A stretch of DNA of 64,000 nucleotides, from the NCBI GenBank assembly GCA_017535635.1, contig JAFXTU010000022.1:62001-126000 (forward strand), read 5' to 3'. The notes beneath the pieces are model-generated. The model was given only the letters and a program-made list of their open reading frames with translations, was not told where the DNA came from and searched no databases. The first letter of the stretch is position 1; each line of letters starts with the position of its first letter. The stretch is from Oscillospiraceae bacterium (lineage in GTDB: Bacteria > Bacillota > Clostridia > Oscillospirales > Oscillospiraceae). Positions 16,122 through 24,069 of this stretch are shown here, piece by piece. Made by a program: the position numbers and the translations under genes.

Positions 16122-16916
16122 TCATAAATCCAATTGATAGAGATCTATATTCAATATGGGCAAAAATCCGCAGGCAAGTGCCAGTTTCAAGGCCATTTCG
16201 TTCTCGCCGTCATACTCGTACATCACCGTCTCATCTGGGAACAGACCCAGCGCATAATTCATGACTGCTTTTCCGAATCCTTTCCCTCTCTGATCCGGTC
16301 TGGTAAATGGATTGATCAGCTTGTTCTGCCTGAAATCGATGGAGGCATAGTATGTTGTCGAAGCCTGAATAGCGGATAGCAGACAGCCATCGGAGATCAG
16401 ACCGTATACTGCGCTCTTCATTTCCTCATTATCCGCCGCCTGTATGATGTTTTCATAGGCAGAATGATACACATCCCGCTGATACTGCGTGGTGTCAGGA
16501 TGGTCAAACAGTCCGTCCAGCAGAGAAAGGTGCCGCTCCTCAAGCCTGGTGATTTTGGGGTCCGGTGAAGAATCCGTTACTCCTTCCCGAAGGAAGATGG
16601 CGCACCTTTCCGCTTTTTCCAGATGGATTCTCTCCGAGGGCAGTCCAAGAATGGGTATACCTTCCAAGGTAAAGACCCAAGCCCGCGTTTCTGCTTCGGC
16701 CATCTGCCGGATGAGGGAGACATCCAGCGGTTCCGGAGACGCCCAGGAAAACCATGCACCGGACCCTGCCGGACGACCGATAATTTCCCGGAACAGGGTG
16801 GAATTTCGATTGGGATGTATCGCTCGAACAATTTCTACATTCAGCTTTTTGGATAATTCTTCATTTCGGAAAGAACCGCAAAAAGCCATATAGACGTCTT
16901 CTCGTCTGTACTTCAT
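16122..16916 (-). CDS. GNAT family N-acetyltransferase
   Basis: A 264-residue protein with a C-terminal GNAT domain. The acetyl-CoA loop is RPDQRGKGFGKAVMNYAL near residues 206-223, followed by YDGENEMALKLALACGF, the usual strand-helix pair. The first 120 residues are less conserved and probably form a second, degenerate acetyltransferase lobe. The acceptor is unknown. ATG 16916 follows GGAGGAGG. Base composition is visibly poorer in GC than the neighbours, with many A/T third positions, and the gene is bracketed by 27-bp direct repeats, both hints of recent acquisition. Confidence 0.85.
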   Translation of the reverse strand: MKYRREDVYMAFCGSFRNEELSKKLNVEIVRAIHPNRNSTLFREIIGRPAGSGAWFSWASPEPLDVSLIRQMAEAETRAWVFTLEGIPILGLPSERIHLEKAERCAIFLREGVTDSSPDPKITRLEERHLSLLDGLFDHPDTTQYQRDVYHSAYENIIQAADNEEMKSAVYGLISDGCLLSAIQASTTYYASIDFRQNKLINPFTRPDQRGKGFGKAVMNYALGLFPDETVMYEYDGENEMALKLALACGFLPILNIDLYQLDL

Positions 16917-16988
16917 TTTCCTCCTCCTTTACCGTTACAGCATGGACCCGCCCATTGGTTCCAAACCATAGGATACCCCTCCGGGGCT

Positions 16989-17015
16989 GGAATTGGAATC
17001 CCGCGGTTGGAGAGG
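16989..17015 (+). repeat. 27-bp direct repeat, right copy
   Basis: Exact copy of the sequence at 16042-16068, 947 bp away, upstream of the acetyltransferase start. Confidence 0.85.
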
Positions 17016-17048
17016 GATTCTACCGGGAAGTCAACCTGGGGTTGATAA

Positions 17049-17081
17049 CGCCGCGCCGCGAAGCTGTTTCGCGGCGCGGCG
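17049..17081. other. Perfect 14-bp GC-rich hairpin
   Basis: CGCCGCGCCGCGAA (17049-17062) and its exact complement (17068-17081) enclose a five-base loop. It has no adjoining T-run and lies in the 201-bp gap between the reductase stop and the acetyltransferase start. Confidence 0.6.
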
Positions 17082-17090
17082 AAAGGTATT

Positions 17091-17116
17091 CAGGCTCCCT
17101 CAGAGAGGGAGGCTTT
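17091..17116 (+). terminator. Plus-strand terminator-like hairpin
   Basis: GGCTCCCTC, a short loop, GAGGGAGGC and then six T. It would terminate plus-strand transcription, yet both flanking genes are on the minus strand. The stem resembles the GGCTCCCTC repeat family seen at 38 and 40 kb. Confidence 0.55.
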
Positions 17117-17117
17117 T

Positions 17118-19028
17118 TTATCTTCCCAGATCTCTTGCCGCGATCCAGGCGGCCCGGTTGGCGGACATGATGTTTTTGGGGGAAATGCAGTCCCCCAGGA
17201 AGGCGAAGGTCCCCGCGGCCTCCGAAAGAGCGGCGGCCTCCTCGAAGCTCGGCTTCCGCCCGGTGGCGTAGACCACCGTGTCCGCCGGGAAGAACCCGCC
17301 TCCGGCAGTATACACGCCCTCGGGCGTGATCTTCTCGGCTGCGGTGTTCAGGTGCACGGGGATGGCCCGGTTCTGCAGCTCCAGGCGCACCGCCGTGAGG
17401 TGCATGCTGCTCCCCTCGGCCCGGAGAGCTCCCATGAGCTCCAGGATGACCGGCTCCTTCCCCAGGCTGTGGAGGTAGATGGCAAGCTCCGTGCCCACCA
17501 GGCCGCCGCCCAGGACGACCACCCTCTGCCCGCACTTTTCCGGGCTGCGGTAAGCCGTCTCCGCGTCCAGGACGCCGGGGCCGTCGATGCCCTCGATCTT
17601 CGGCTTGACCGCCTTCGAGCCCAGGGCGGCGAAGACCGCGTCGTAGCCCCCCCGGCGCACGTAGTCGGGGGTGACCTCCGTATTCTTCAGGATCCGGACG
17701 CCCGCCTTCTCCAGGGCCTTTTCCTGCTGCATCAGATAAGCCTTCAGCCCCGCCTTGAAGGGGACCTCCTCCTCGCAGGTGATGGCCCCGCCCAGGTGGT
17801 CCGACTTCTCGCAGAGGGTGACCTCGTGCCCCTCCTTCGCCGCAGTGAGGGCCGCCTGCATTCCGGCGACGCCGCCCCCGGCCACCAGGAGCTTCCGGGG
17901 TTCGGCAGGCTTTGCCTGCGCCACCTCCCGCTCGTGCCCGGTCTCCGGGTTCAGGGCGCAGAAGATGCGCCCCGCGGGGAAGATGTTGGAGAAGCAGCCG
18001 AAGCAGCGGACGCAGTGCCGGATCTCCTCCTCCCGCCCGGAACGGGCCTTGTTGGGCAGGTCCGGGTCGCAGATCAGGCCCCGGGCGATGGCCACCACGT
18101 CGGCCTTGCCGGTAGCGACGATCTCCTCCATATACTCCGGGGTGCTGAGCGCGCCCACCGTGGCCACCAGGGACTGGGAGATATGCTTCTTGATCTCGGC
18201 GGCGTAGCGGACGTTCTTCCCCTCCTGCTCGAACATGGTGGGGTAGGACTTGATCCAGTTCAGGCCGCTCAGGTCCCCGTGGAGGCCCACGGAGACGTGG
18301 ATGATGTCCGCGTGGCCGTCCAGGGCCTGGGCGTACTGGATGCCCTCGTCGATGGCGTAGCCCTCGTCGAACTCCGTGCCGGAGATGCGGAACTCAATGG
18401 GAAAGTCCCGGCCGCAGCGCTTGTGGATCTCATCGCACACCGCCACGGCGAAGCGAGCCCGGTTCTCCACGCTGCCGCCCCACTGGTCGGTCCGCTGGTT
18501 CGTCCAGCGGGCGAAGAACTGCTCCGGCAGCCAGCCGTGGCCCCCGTGGACGGTGACCATGTTGAAGCCCGCCATCTTGCAGAGGGCGGCGGCGGAGCCG
18601 TAGGCCCGGATGGCGGCCAGGACCTGCTCCTCCGTCATGCCGAAGCAGGGCTTCCCGTGCACGTCCCCGTCGGAGGGACCCAGGGACTTTGTGCCGTAGC
18701 GCCCGTGATGCACCAGCTCCGGGGAGGCCACGGCCCCATGCCCGGTGATGGCGGAGGCGAGGCGGCAGAGGCCGCCCACGATGCTGAAGCTGCTCAGGTC
18801 GATGCAGGGGCCGGGTGCGCGGCCGCCGTTCACCGGGTCCACGTCGCACTCCCCGATGGCCACGGCGGCGGCGCCCCCCTGGGCCTTGCGCTCGAAGTAG
18901 GCCACTGCGGCGTCGGAAAAGGCCCCATCGAAGCTGTAATCGGTGATGCCCGTGGCGGAGGCGAAGATCCGGTTGCGGAAGACCGTCCCTCCGATGCGGA
19001 AGGGTTCGAAGAGCTTGGGATAGTTCAT
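17118..19028 (-). CDS. NADH:flavin oxidoreductase / 2,4-dienoyl-CoA reductase family
   Basis: A 636-residue three-part flavoenzyme. Residues 1-330 are the FMN-binding old-yellow-enzyme barrel (LFEPFRIGGTVFRNRIF start; VTVHGGHGWLPEQFFA active region). Cysteines C339, C342, C345 and C357 bind a 4Fe-4S cluster. Two dinucleotide folds follow, LLVAGGGVAGMQAALTA for FAD and VVVLGGGLVGTELAIYL for NAD(P)H. Relatives reduce 2,4-dienoyl-CoA, enoates or bile-acid intermediates (BaiCD/BaiH), and the true substrate here is open. ATG 19028 follows AAAGGAG; upstream in-frame residues lack a site. It is separated from the upstream GH3 gene by a 13-bp hairpin and is likely co-transcribed with it. Confidence 0.9.
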   Translation of the reverse strand: MNYPKLFEPFRIGGTVFRNRIFASATGITDYSFDGAFSDAAVAYFERKAQGGAAAVAIGECDVDPVNGGRAPGPCIDLSSFSIVGGLCRLASAITGHGAVASPELVHHGRYGTKSLGPSDGDVHGKPCFGMTEEQVLAAIRAYGSAAALCKMAGFNMVTVHGGHGWLPEQFFARWTNQRTDQWGGSVENRARFAVAVCDEIHKRCGRDFPIEFRISGTEFDEGYAIDEGIQYAQALDGHADIIHVSVGLHGDLSGLNWIKSYPTMFEQEGKNVRYAAEIKKHISQSLVATVGALSTPEYMEEIVATGKADVVAIARGLICDPDLPNKARSGREEEIRHCVRCFGCFSNIFPAGRIFCALNPETGHEREVAQAKPAEPRKLLVAGGGVAGMQAALTAAKEGHEVTLCEKSDHLGGAITCEEEVPFKAGLKAYLMQQEKALEKAGVRILKNTEVTPDYVRRGGYDAVFAALGSKAVKPKIEGIDGPGVLDAETAYRSPEKCGQRVVVLGGGLVGTELAIYLHSLGKEPVILELMGALRAEGSSMHLTAVRLELQNRAIPVHLNTAAEKITPEGVYTAGGGFFPADTVVYATGRKPSFEEAAALSEAAGTFAFLGDCISPKNIMSANRAAWIAARDLGR

Positions 19029-19050
19029 ACTCTGTTCTCCTTTGCAGCGG

Positions 19051-19081
19051 CCCCCGCCGCCGATCCCTTCGGCGGCGGGGG
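19051..19081. other. Perfect 13-bp intercistronic hairpin
   Basis: CCCCCGCCGCCGA (19051-19063) pairs exactly with 19069-19081 around a five-base loop, between the GH3 stop and the reductase start on the minus strand. There is no U-tract, so it is more likely an mRNA stability or processing hairpin than a terminator. Confidence 0.55.
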
Positions 19082-19089
19082 CGCATATT

Positions 19090-21675
19090 TTACTTTGTGG
19101 TGATGAACCAGTCGGTCTCAAAGCGCTGCGTCCAGGGCTTTGCCCCCTCATAGAGGCTGCTTCCGGCAATGACCCGGAGGATGCGGCTGGCGCAGAGGCG
19201 GAGGGAGGCGATGCTCAGAGGATGGTCCGTCTTCCCCGCCAGGGAGTCCAGAATGTCCTGCACGTCGTTCATGTTCCCCGGCTCCAGCAGGTCGTTCCCG
19301 GCGGCGATGCAGCAGGCGGGGATGCTGTCCTCCCCGGCCTTCTCCATCAGGTTGCCGCCCCCGGTGGTGCCCCAGTCGGTCATCACCAGGCCGCCGAAGC
19401 CCCACTCGTTCCTCAAAGCATAGGTGAGGGTGTCCCGGTTCATGGCGGCGTGGATGCCGTTGATGAAGTTGTAGGAGGTCATGATATACATGGGCTGTGC
19501 GCTGCGGATGCAGATCTCGAAGCCCCGGAGGTAGATCTCCCGCAGGGCCTGCTCGGAGACCATACTGTCGGAGTAATTCCGGTTGTCCTCCTGATTGTTG
19601 CAGGCAAAGTGCTTGGGGGTGGTGCCCACGCCGGGGGTCTCCTGGACGCCCAGGGTCTCGGCGGCGGCCATCATGCCGCAGAGCAGCGGGTCCTCGGAGA
19701 AGTACTCGAAGTTCCGGCCGCAGAGGGGATTCCGGTGGATGTTCATGCCGGGGGCCAGCCAGCTGTGGACCCCGTATTCCAGCATCTCCCGGCCCACGAT
19801 GCGTCCCAGGCTCCGGGCAAGCTCCACATCCCAGCTCTGGGCGATCAGGGTGGCGATGGGGATGGCGGTGCAGAACTGGTAGTAGTCCACCGCGTCTGCC
19901 GGAAGCTCTTCCTTCTCCTCGCCCCCGCCGAAGGCGGCGAAGAAGCCGCCGGAGGAGAGGAGCTTCCCCTCCCCGTCGGTCTGGAAGTGCCTGGTGATGC
20001 GGATGCCGGCGGGGCCGTCGGCCAGGACCAGGCTCCCCACGCCTCGGCTCTCATATAGACCGTGGATGGTCTGCCCCGCAGCGCCGGGCACGTCCTGCCC
20101 GGCGGAGCCGATCATGCTCTGGTCGCCGAATTCCCCCACGCAGAGCCTCGCCAGCTCCCCCGGCGTGAGCTGGGCCGCCAGCTCCTCCGGGGTATGCTTG
20201 CCGGAAAGGATGTCCGCCATGGTGACAAAGTCCGCCGGGGCGGGGGTGTCGAACACGTCCTCGTCGGTGTAAACGTGCCTCTCCGTCTCCACCGCGTCGC
20301 AGGGGAGCTTCAGAATCGGAAGACCCTCCGGGACGGCCTCCGGGGCCGCGTCCGCCGGGGCGGGCGAAGCGCCGAGGTCCGCGCTGAGCTTTGTCTTGTT
20401 TTTGAAATTCCGCAGCTGTTCCAGGATCGTGAGCTTTTCCACCTCCACGGCGGCGCAAAGCTCATAGTCCCGGGAATTGCGGCCTACCTGAACATAGTAC
20501 TTCCCCGGCTCCAGCACCCAGGCCGCCAGTTCTTCCGAATAGGAGGCCATGTTTTTCAGGGGGAAGGAGATGTCGATGACCTGGCTCTCCCCCGGCTCCA
20601 GCAGCCTCGTCTTAGCAAAGGCAGCCAGCTGGTGGGAGGGCTTGCGCACCCGCCCCGCCGGGGCGGCAGTGTAGACCTGGATCACCTCCCGGCCCGGACG
20701 GGCGCCGGTGTTCGTCACCTTCACCTTGCCGCTGACGCCGTACTGGTCCGCCTCGTCGAAGCAGGGGGCCATATCGAAGGTGGTGTAGCCCAGGCCGTAG
20801 CCGAAGGGATAGGCCACCGGCTTTTTCCCGGTGTCGAACCAGCGGTAGCCCACGAAGATGCCCTCGGAATAGGGCTCATGGGCCGTATCGCCGTCGTTTT
20901 TGCCGAAGGTGTCGGAGCCGGGATAGTCCCGGTACTCCAGGGCCCAGGTGTCCGACAGGCGGCCGGAGGGGGGCGTGATCCCCAGCAGAGCATCGGCCAC
21001 CGCGTCCCCGGTGACGGCCCCGGCCTGGCTGACGAGGAGCAGGGCCCCCAGCCTGGGCAGGGCCTTGAAGAATTGCGTGTCGATGACGCCCCCCACGTTC
21101 AGAAGGACGACCAGCTTTTCATACTGTTCCGACAGGAGCTTAAGGTCCGCCTTTTCCCGCTCCGAGAGCTCATAGTCCCCGGGCGCGGCGTCCCGGTCCT
21201 TCCCCTCGCCGGAGTTCCGGGAAATGACGTACAGCGCGAGGGGCGCCGCCGCCTCCGGGCGGATGGGGGGACCCTCCGGCTCCCGGAAGGGGGTGGTGAA
21301 GTAGACCATGATGGGGTTCTCCCCGGCGTCGATCCGCTCCTTCATTTGGGCGAAGTGGGCCTTCTGGGCTTCGTCGAAGATCCGGTCGTACTCGTCCAGC
21401 CAAGGGCCGTTGACGACCTGGAAGCCCGCGTTCTTAAGACCCTGCTCGATGTTCACCACGTCCCGGGAGTTCACCTCCCCGGAACCGGTGCCGCCCTTCA
21501 CGGTACGCCGCGCCCCGGCTCCGTAGAGGGCGACCGGGCCGGGAGAAGCCAGGGGCAGGACCCCGTCATTTTCCAGCAGCACCATGCACTGGGGGGCAAG
21601 GGAGCGCACCAGGCGAAGGTGCTCCCGCTCCCGCTCGCTCACTGCATCGGTCTTCGCGGCCTTGTAAGCTTTCAT
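19090..21675 (-). CDS. Glycoside hydrolase family 3 with permuted domain order
   Basis: An 861-residue beta-glycosidase-like protein without a signal peptide. The domains run in the swapped order. The GH3 C-terminal alpha/beta domain comes first (about 25-290, PVALYGAGARRTVKGGTGSGE), then a fibronectin-like domain (about 300-420, RPGREVIQVYTAAP), and last the (beta/alpha)8 catalytic domain (about 500-855). The nucleophile is D767 in VMTDWG, and the substrate-binding LAPGMNIHRNPLCGRNFEYFSEDP and KHFACNNQEDNR motifs are present. The same order is known in Ruminococcus/Butyrivibrio beta-glucosidases. Sugar specificity is unknown. ATG 21675 has AAGGAGACGGAGAGT just upstream. It follows the MATE gene after an intrinsic terminator. 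Confidence 0.93.
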   Translation of the reverse strand: MKAYKAAKTDAVSEREREHLRLVRSLAPQCMVLLENDGVLPLASPGPVALYGAGARRTVKGGTGSGEVNSRDVVNIEQGLKNAGFQVVNGPWLDEYDRIFDEAQKAHFAQMKERIDAGENPIMVYFTTPFREPEGPPIRPEAAAPLALYVISRNSGEGKDRDAAPGDYELSEREKADLKLLSEQYEKLVVLLNVGGVIDTQFFKALPRLGALLLVSQAGAVTGDAVADALLGITPPSGRLSDTWALEYRDYPGSDTFGKNDGDTAHEPYSEGIFVGYRWFDTGKKPVAYPFGYGLGYTTFDMAPCFDEADQYGVSGKVKVTNTGARPGREVIQVYTAAPAGRVRKPSHQLAAFAKTRLLEPGESQVIDISFPLKNMASYSEELAAWVLEPGKYYVQVGRNSRDYELCAAVEVEKLTILEQLRNFKNKTKLSADLGASPAPADAAPEAVPEGLPILKLPCDAVETERHVYTDEDVFDTPAPADFVTMADILSGKHTPEELAAQLTPGELARLCVGEFGDQSMIGSAGQDVPGAAGQTIHGLYESRGVGSLVLADGPAGIRITRHFQTDGEGKLLSSGGFFAAFGGGEEKEELPADAVDYYQFCTAIPIATLIAQSWDVELARSLGRIVGREMLEYGVHSWLAPGMNIHRNPLCGRNFEYFSEDPLLCGMMAAAETLGVQETPGVGTTPKHFACNNQEDNRNYSDSMVSEQALREIYLRGFEICIRSAQPMYIMTSYNFINGIHAAMNRDTLTYALRNEWGFGGLVMTDWGTTGGGNLMEKAGEDSIPACCIAAGNDLLEPGNMNDVQDILDSLAGKTDHPLSIASLRLCASRILRVIAGSSLYEGAKPWTQRFETDWFITTK

Positions 21676-21692
21676 ACTCTCCGTCTCCTTCC

Positions 21693-21720
21693 AAAAAAGG
21701 GGCGGACCCAAGCCCGCCCC
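21693..21720 (-). terminator. Intrinsic terminator after the MATE gene
   Basis: On the minus strand GGGGCGG (21720-21714), a short loop, CCGCCCC (21705-21699) and six T (21698-21693). It ends just before the GH3 ribosome binding site, so GH3 either depends on read-through or has its own start nearby. Confidence 0.7.
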
Positions 21721-21726
21721 GTAAAA

Positions 21727-23208
21727 TCAGTGTTTCTTTTCGATCATTTTTGCTTTGTCGGTGACGCCCTTATTGCGCCAGTTGCCCCAGATGTAATAGG
21801 GCAGGGTCACGATGAGGCCCGCGATCATGCCGAAGGCAAAGGTCTGGAACAGACCGAAATAGTGCCCGTTGCCCACCCCGGCCTTCTCCGCCAGCTCCCG
21901 GGTGGCGTAGAGCCCGGCCTCCACGGCGGCCTGGCAGTCCCGGTTCAGGGGGACGATGGCCAGGAGGTAGCCCAAGGGGAGGCGGATGGCGGTGTTGATG
22001 ATGCCCATCAGGGCGGAGGCAGCCGAGGCCCCCGCGCCGCGGAGCGCGCCGCCCAGCACGCTCTGCACGGCCATGAAGATATAGAAGAAGCAGAGGAACC
22101 GGAGGCCCCGCACCCCCATCTCCAGGGCCACCGTGTCCACGTTGAAGGCGGCCATGAGGTACTTGCCCAGGAAGTAGAGGATGAAGCCCAGGATGACGGA
22201 GAAGCCCATGGCCATAAAGACGGTGGAGTGAATGCCCTGGTTGGTGCGCTTCACGTCCCCCGCGCCGATGTTCTGGCCCACGTAGGTGGTGATGGCCGCC
22301 TGGAGGCCCATCATGGGCATCATGGCGAAGCCGTCCACCTTCATGATGATGGCGTTGGCGGCGATGAAGTTCGTACCGAAGCGGTTGGCAAAGCCCTGGG
22401 TCACCAGCATGCCGGAGGCAAAGGCGGCGTTCTGCACGGCGGCAGGCAGGCCCAGCCGCACAATGAGGCCGGAGATGCGCTTATCCGGCTTCAGATTGCG
22501 GAAGTTGATCTTCGCGCCGTAGGTGCCCTTGCTCTGCCACCACAGCAAGAGGAGGCCGGAGGCGAAGTGGGAGATGATGGTGGCCCAGGCCACGCCCGCC
22601 ACGTCCCAGTGGAAGACGATGACGAAGATCATATCCAGGATGATGTTCATGATGGCGGCGATGATCAGGGCATACATGGGCTTCTTGGCGTCCCCCAGGC
22701 CCCGAATCAGGCCGTTCATGCCGTTGTAGACGATGTTTCCGCAGGTGCCGATGAACACGATGCGCAGATAAGTGGCGCTCATGTCCATAATCTCCTCCGG
22801 CGTGCCCAGCAGCTCCAGGATGGGCCGGGTGAAGAGGAGGCCCAGGAGGGTGATGACGATGCCGGTGAGCATGCTCAGGGTGAAGGTGGTGGTCATGGCC
22901 TTTTCCAGGTTCTCATGGTCCTTCGCCCCCTTGTACTGGGAGACGATGATGTTCGCGCCCATGCTCACGCCCATGAAAAGAGAGCTGAAGAACATCATCA
23001 CGGGGAAGCTGGCGTTCACCGCCGCGAGGCAGGCCGTCCCGTTTTGGGCGTAGTTCCCCACGATGAGGGAGTCCACCACGTTGTAGAGCTGCTGGAAGAG
23101 GTTGCCCGCCACGGTGGGCAGGGCAAAGAGAAGAATCTTTTTGGTGATGGGCCCCCGGGTCAGGTCGTGGTTTTCCTGCTCCCGCAGGGCCTTTTCTGCT
23201 TTTGTCAT
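21727..23208 (-). CDS. MATE family multidrug/sodium antiporter
   Basis: A 493-residue integral membrane exporter with about twelve transmembrane helices. The MATE hallmarks are the N-terminal PITKKILLFALPTVAGNLFQQLYNVVDSLIVGNY (cut by helix 1), the second-half repeat around NAAFASGMLVTQGFANRFG, and VGQNIGAGDVKRT. These proteins expel cationic drugs or metabolites using sodium or proton gradients. ATG 23208 is preceded by a GGAAAG site and by a good promoter about 50 bp upstream. It may share mRNA with the GH3 gene by read-through. Confidence 0.94.
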   Translation of the reverse strand: MTKAEKALREQENHDLTRGPITKKILLFALPTVAGNLFQQLYNVVDSLIVGNYAQNGTACLAAVNASFPVMMFFSSLFMGVSMGANIIVSQYKGAKDHENLEKAMTTTFTLSMLTGIVITLLGLLFTRPILELLGTPEEIMDMSATYLRIVFIGTCGNIVYNGMNGLIRGLGDAKKPMYALIIAAIMNIILDMIFVIVFHWDVAGVAWATIISHFASGLLLLWWQSKGTYGAKINFRNLKPDKRISGLIVRLGLPAAVQNAAFASGMLVTQGFANRFGTNFIAANAIIMKVDGFAMMPMMGLQAAITTYVGQNIGAGDVKRTNQGIHSTVFMAMGFSVILGFILYFLGKYLMAAFNVDTVALEMGVRGLRFLCFFYIFMAVQSVLGGALRGAGASAASALMGIINTAIRLPLGYLLAIVPLNRDCQAAVEAGLYATRELAEKAGVGNGHYFGLFQTFAFGMIAGLIVTLPYYIWGNWRNKGVTDKAKMIEKKH

Positions 23209-23255
23209 TGTATCACGCTTTCCGCTTGGATTTTCATGTACCTTAAAACCATGCT

Positions 23256-23285
23256 ATTATATAGGATGCGACCCCCCGGAGTCAA
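23256..23285 (-). promoter_or_regulatory. Promoter for the MATE gene
   Basis: TTGACT (23285-23280), an 18-bp spacer and TATAAT (23261-23256) on the minus strand. Confidence 0.75.
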
Positions 23286-23330
23286 CATCTTATTTCTGTA
23301 ATAATTTCCGAAAAAGGCGGCGGGGAGGGT

Positions 23331-23846
23331 TCAGCCCTCCGTAAGTTCCAACAGACGGTCGTAGGTCTCGAAGTCCGCGATCCCTTCCTGCAGGGCCGCG
23401 GCGGCGGCGGTCTCCAGGTCCGTGAGCCAGTGGAGGCGCACATCCGCCCTGTCCAGCGCATCCCTTGCGGAGACCATTCCGTAATTGAAGAGCGCTGCCG
23501 CGGCCACATTCTTCCCCTCCGCCCGGAGAGCAGCGGCAAGGGCGAAGAGGTCCTCTCCCTCCGCCACGGTCTCCTCCGCCAGCAGGAGCCGTTCCGGCAG
23601 CTCCTTCGGGTTCAGGGGCAGGCACAGCCGCTCCGCCAGGAGGGCAGCCCAGGTTCCGCCCAGGACCGCCTCCGCCGCGGCGTAGTGGTCCCGCGCCAGC
23701 TCCTCCAGGGCATCCAGCAGCAGGGTCCGCACCTGGGGGTTTTCCAGGGCCGCGGCGGAATTCCAGCGCAGCGGGACTTCCCCCTCCGCCAACTCCAGCA
23801 CCCCCGCCTCCCAGAGAGCGCGGGACAGGATCTCCCGATCGGTCAT
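23331..23846 (-). CDS. Degenerate orotate-phosphoribosyltransferase-like protein
   Basis: A 171-residue protein of no named family. Its order of motifs follows orotate phosphoribosyltransferase: an N-terminal helix and strand (LSRALWEAGVLEL), the NPQVRTLLLDALEELARDH segment that matches YPEVR..I.D.L.EL in OPRT, a WAALLAERLCLPL helix like HAALVAERLGLP, and AAALRAEGKNVAAAALFNYG like AVEALREAGAEV..VAIFTYG. The PRPP-binding loop (VEDVISTGGS in true enzymes) reads LAEETVAEGEDLF, and the basic YVRSKPK-like segment is absent, so catalysis is unlikely. The length is shorter than the usual 200-215. ATG 23846 follows AAAGGAGG. The resemblance is by eye. Confidence 0.6.
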   Translation of the reverse strand: MTDREILSRALWEAGVLELAEGEVPLRWNSAAALENPQVRTLLLDALEELARDHYAAAEAVLGGTWAALLAERLCLPLNPKELPERLLLAEETVAEGEDLFALAAALRAEGKNVAAAALFNYGMVSARDALDRADVRLHWLTDLETAAAAALQEGIADFETYDRLLELTEG

Positions 23847-23948
23847 ACGAAACGCCTCCTTTCCGTTTTCATTTATTCTAATACGCGCCTCCCGGGAATG
23901 CAAGGCATGGGACGAGACCGGAACGACGAAACCTGAATTTACAAATTC

Positions 23949-23976
23949 TTCACAGGCGGTTCAAGCATTGTTCAAG
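23949..23976 (+). promoter_or_regulatory. Three 11-bp-spaced TTCA repeats upstream of htrA
   Basis: TTCACA (23949), TTCAAG (23960) and TTCAAG (23971) recur at an exact 11-bp period. That helical spacing is typical of sites bound by OmpR/PhoB-family response regulators. It lies about 95-120 bp before the htrA start codon. Confidence 0.4.
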
Positions 23977-24069
23977 GGGGAGTGCTAGTTTAAATGCGTG
24001 ATAGAAAACGAGCGAAGGATCGGTCTCTCCCCTTTCCGGGGAGGACCGCAAGGGAAGGAGTTCTTCGAC

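Noticed and set aside
20062-23301. A 1079-codon open frame on the plus strand opposite the GH3 and MATE genes
   Set aside because: Composition is low-complexity and His/Gly/Val-rich, there is no ribosome site, and both minus-strand genes have complete conserved motifs.
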